Below are positions 61,334 through 64,000 of a stretch of 64,000 nucleotides of DNA, in pieces. The notes beneath the pieces are model-generated. The model was not told where the DNA came from. It ran no database searches and was given only the letters and a program-made list of their open reading frames with translations. Each line of letters begins with the position of its first letter. Position 1 is the first letter of the stretch. The translations under genes and the position numbers were made by a program. The stretch comes from Stakelama flava. Its GTDB lineage: Bacteria > Pseudomonadota > Alphaproteobacteria > Sphingomonadales > Sphingomonadaceae. The stretch spans positions 124,001 to 188,000 of the forward strand of contig NZ_JAHWZX010000003.1 of assembly GCF_019351405.1 (NCBI RefSeq), read 5' to 3'.

Positions 61334-64000
61334 ATGAGCGATACGGACAACGAAAAGCCGAAACTGGGCGCACGCACGCTGGGCCTCAAGCGCACCGTCG
61401 AGACGGGCAAGGTGAAGCAGAGCTTCAGCCATGGCCGGTCGAACACGGTCGTGGTTGAGGTGAAGCGGCGCCGCGTGCTCGGCCGTCCGGGCGAAGAGCA
61501 GCAGCGCGATGACGCGGCGCCGACGCCCGCGCCCGCTCCCCAGGCGAAGAAGCCGACAGCGCCGGCGCCTGCCCCGACGCCCGCGCCCAAGCCGGCGGCG
61601 GACGCGGCATCGCGCCGCGAACTTCAGGAAAAGCTGCTTCGCGAGGCCGAGGAAGCGCGGATGAACGCGCTTGAGGAAGCGCGCCGCCGTGAGGAGCAGG
61701 AAAAGCAGCAGGCGTCCGAGGACGAACGCCGTCGTGCCGAGGAAAAGCGCAAGGCCGAAGAGGACGCCGCGCGTCAGGCCGAGGAAGCGAAAAAGGCCGA
61801 AAAGGCGGAGCAGGATGCTGCCAAAACGGCGCAGCCTGCCGCGAATGCCGAAACGCCGAAGCCGGCCGAAGCGCCAAAACAGGCAGAACAGGCCAAGGCG
61901 GCGCAGCCCGCTGCTCCGGCCGCGCCCGCGCAGCCGCAGCAGATCAATCTCACGCGCGATCCTGACCTGCCCGCGCCGCGCAGGTTCACCCCCGTTCAGC
62001 GGCCTGAAATTCCCAAGCCGAAGCCCAAGCCGAAGGCAGAGGCCGCGCGCGACAATGCGCCCAAGCGCGGCAGCGAAACCCCGGCCAAGGAGAGCCGTGG
62101 GCGAAAGGAGCGCGAGGATCGGCGTTCGGGCAAGCTGAGCGTCAATCGCGCGCTTGGGGGCGAGGAAGGTGCACGGGCACGCAGCCTTGCCGCGCTGAAA
62201 CGCGCGCGTGAAAAGGAAAAGCGGTCGCACACCGGCGGTTCGCGTGGCGAACAGCAAAAGCAGGTGCGCGACGTGCAGGTGCCCGAAGCGATCACCGTTC
62301 AGGAACTTGCCAACCGCATGGCGGAAAAGGGCGCAGACCTGGTCAAGGCGATGTTCAAGATGGGCATGGCGGTCACCGTCAACCAGACCATCGATCAGGA
62401 TACCGCCGAACTGCTGGTCACCGACTTCGGTCATAATGTCCGCCGCGTGTCCGACGCCGATGTCGAGCTGGAACTCGACACGACCGAAGATAATGAAGCG
62501 GATCTGAAGCCGCGCGCTCCGGTCGTCACGATCATGGGCCATGTCGATCACGGCAAGACCAGCCTGCTCGATGCGCTGCGCGGAACCAGTGTAACCTCTG
62601 GCGAAGCCGGTGGCATTACGCAGCATATCGGTGCCTATCAGGTAACGCTGAAGGACAAGTCGCAGATCACATTCCTCGACACGCCGGGTCATGAAGCCTT
62701 TTCGGACATGCGCGCACGCGGTGCGAATGTGACCGATATCGTGGTGCTGGTGGTTGCCGCCGATGACGGGCTGATGCCGCAGACGATCGAGGCGATCAAT
62801 CATACCAAGGCCGCCGGCGTTCCCATGATCGTCGCGATCAACAAGTGCGACAAGCCCGAGGCGAATCCGCAAAAGGTGCGCGAGCGCCTGCTGGAGCATG
62901 AAGTCATCGTCGAGGAAATGTCGGGCGACGTTCAGGACGTGGAAGTATCCGCGCTGAAAAAGACCGGTCTTGACGATCTGCTCGACAAGATTCAGCTTCA
63001 GGCCGAACTGCTTGAACTGAAGGCCAATCCCGACCGCGCCGCCGAAGGCACGGTGGTCGAGGCGAAGCTCGACAAGGGCCGGGGTCCGGTCGCGACGATT
63101 CTGGTCAATCGCGGCACGCTGAAGGTTGGCGACATCTTCGTCGTCGGCGCCGAAAGCGGCAAGGTGCGCGCAATGATCGACGACAAGGGCAAGCAGGTGA
63201 AAAAGGCTGGCCCGTCGACACCGGTCGAAGTGCTCGGCCTGTCGGGCGTGCCGATGGCGGGCGATCAGCTTCAAGTCGTCGATACCGAGACCAAGGCGCG
63301 CGAGATCGCCGAATATCGCCAGGGCGTGATGCAGCAGAAGCGCACGACCCAGGCCCCGGCAAGCCTGGAAAGCATGTTCAGCGCGCTGAAGGACAAGCAG
63401 GCGATTGAATATCCCCTCGTTATCAAGGGCGATACGCAGGGCACGGTCGAAGCGATCATCGGTTCACTGAACAAGATTTCGACCGACGAAATCCGGGTGC
63501 GCATCCTGCATTCCGGCGTCGGCGGGATTACCGAAAGCGACGTGTCGCTTGCCGGAGCAAGCGGAGCACCGATCATCGGCTTCAACGTTCGCGCCAATGC
63601 AAAGGCGCGCGAAATCGCCGAACGGCAGTCGGTGGCGCTCAAATATTATGACGTCATCTACGACCTGACCGACGATATCCGTGCCGGGATGGCGGGCGAG
63701 CTTGGCCCCGAAGCGTTCGAAACGGTCGTCGGCCGTGCGGAGATCAAGGAGGTCTTCTCGGCAGGCAAGCACGGCAAGGCTGCCGGCCTGCTGGTCACCG
63801 AAGGGTCGATTCGCAAGGCGCTCAAGGCACGCATCACGCGCGACGATGTCATCATCTACAGTGGCGAAATCGCGTCGCTTCGCCGCTTCAAGGACGATGT
63901 CCCCGAAGTGCGCGCAGGGCTCGAATGCGGTGTGACGTTCACCCAGAACTTTACCGACATCAAGCCGGGCGATTATCTCGAAACCTTCGAAGTCGAGATG
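61334..64000 (+). CDS. infB: Translation initiation factor IF-2 (partial at 3' end)
   Basis: GTPase that brings initiator tRNA to the 30S subunit. The first 889 codons are present and the frame is open at the window end. The N-terminus starts [20 protein letters not shown], typical of alphaproteobacteria, then a long Ala/Glu/Lys/Pro-rich, coiled segment to about residue 280. The N2 domain begins near [20 protein letters not shown]. The G domain has [20 protein letters not shown] (G1), [14 protein letters not shown] (G3) and INKCDKPE (G4). Domain II and the C1 region follow. C2 is partly missing. The start is 8 nt after ylxR. Confidence 0.97.
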   Translation, partial: MSDTDNEKPKLGARTLGLKRTVETGKVKQSFSHGRSNTVVVEVKRRRVLGRPGEEQQRDDAAPTPAPAPQAKKPTAPAPAPTPAPKPAADAASRRELQEKLLREAEEARMNALEEARRREEQEKQQASEDERRRAEEKRKAEEDAARQAEEAKKAEKAEQDAAKTAQPAANAETPKPAEAPKQAEQAKAAQPAAPAAPAQPQQINLTRDPDLPAPRRFTPVQRPEIPKPKPKPKAEAARDNAPKRGSETPAKESRGRKEREDRRSGKLSVNRALGGEEGARARSLAALKRAREKEKRSHTGGSRGEQQKQVRDVQVPEAITVQELANRMAEKGADLVKAMFKMGMAVTVNQTIDQDTAELLVTDFGHNVRRVSDADVELELDTTEDNEADLKPRAPVVTIMGHVDHGKTSLLDALRGTSVTSGEAGGITQHIGAYQVTLKDKSQITFLDTPGHEAFSDMRARGANVTDIVVLVVAADDGLMPQTIEAINHTKAAGVPMIVAINKCDKPEANPQKVRERLLEHEVIVEEMSGDVQDVEVSALKKTGLDDLLDKIQLQAELLELKANPDRAAEGTVVEAKLDKGRGPVATILVNRGTLKVGDIFVVGAESGKVRAMIDDKGKQVKKAGPSTPVEVLGLSGVPMAGDQLQVVDTETKAREIAEYRQGVMQQKRTTQAPASLESMFSALKDKQAIEYPLVIKGDTQGTVEAIIGSLNKISTDEIRVRILHSGVGGITESDVSLAGASGAPIIGFNVRANAKAREIAERQSVALKYYDVIYDLTDDIRAGMAGELGPEAFETVVGRAEIKEVFSAGKHGKAAGLLVTEGSIRKALKARITRDDVIIYSGEIASLRRFKDDVPEVRAGLECGVTFTQNFTDIKPGDYLETFEVEM

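Noticed and set aside
60239..63274. A 1011-codon open frame on the minus strand across nusA and infB
   Set aside because: It lies entirely antisense to two essential genes with clear domain motifs. Its composition is the usual shadow of GC-rich codon bias, and it has no recognisable motif.

Overview
The window is an ordinary chromosomal stretch of a high-GC alphaproteobacterium, most likely a member of the Sphingomonadales. This is an inference from gene content and order. It rests on the three-gene pntA1/pntA2/pntB transhydrogenase with an aa3-type oxidase subunit IV gene beside it, a CcrM-type GANTC methyltransferase, COQ9, the metXW block divergent from hisC-tyrA, rimP-nusA-ylxR-infB, and sphingomonad-style palindromic repeats. 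Coding density is very high, no gene-free stretch exceeds 300 bases, and I see no tRNA, rRNA, phage, insertion sequence or CRISPR array.

Layout. 1-5.2 kb: end of an NmrA-like protein, an Old Yellow Enzyme reductase, COQ9, feoAB iron uptake behind a Fur-like palindrome, and ssb. 5.3-13.7 kb: a DUF1206 membrane protein, metXW, hisC-tyrA, an acyltransferase, a YdcF protein, ftsEX and a zinc-ribbon protein. 13.8-17.6 kb: a tightly overlapping five-gene stressosome-type cassette (RsbR, RsbS, RsbT, a HATPase-SpoIIE phosphatase and an RsbT/HisKA_2 histidine kinase). 17.7-29.8 kb: a MarR-type regulator, a membrane protein, the transhydrogenase operon, a sigma-54 activator, folP, ccrM, rnhB and a ThiD-VOC fusion. 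29.9-41.3 kb: glmM, two transporters, gor, pgi, lepB-rnc-(GIY-YIG)-era, a PhnA-like protein and purA. 41.3-53.4 kb: a hybrid sensor kinase, an FAH-family protein, a branched-chain 2-oxoacid dehydrogenase operon (E1 alpha, E1 beta, E2; no E3 here), a DUF3298-type lipoprotein, an SDR, a thiolase and an enoyl-CoA hydratase. 53.5-56 kb: an unrecognised operon made of a 43-residue peptide gene, two apparently paralogous cupin-like proteins and a winged-helix regulator with a decayed receiver. 56-64 kb: two hotdog thioesterases, a PQQ-type sugar dehydrogenase, then rimP-nusA-ylxR-infB, with infB running off the end.

Best candidates for something undescribed. First, the peptide/cupin-like paralogue/regulator operon at 53.5-56 kb. 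Second, the stressosome cassette, which ends in a HisKA_2-class kinase and so may connect a Bacillus-type stress sensor to alphaproteobacterial phospho-signalling. Smaller items are a REP-like hairpin family with covarying arms, one pair of which lies in frame inside the E2 linker and another of which brackets a GIY-YIG gene; the ccrM upstream region with a perfect DnaA box and four GANTC sites; and a ThiD-VOC fusion. All assignments were read by eye from the sequence; no database or alignment program was used.
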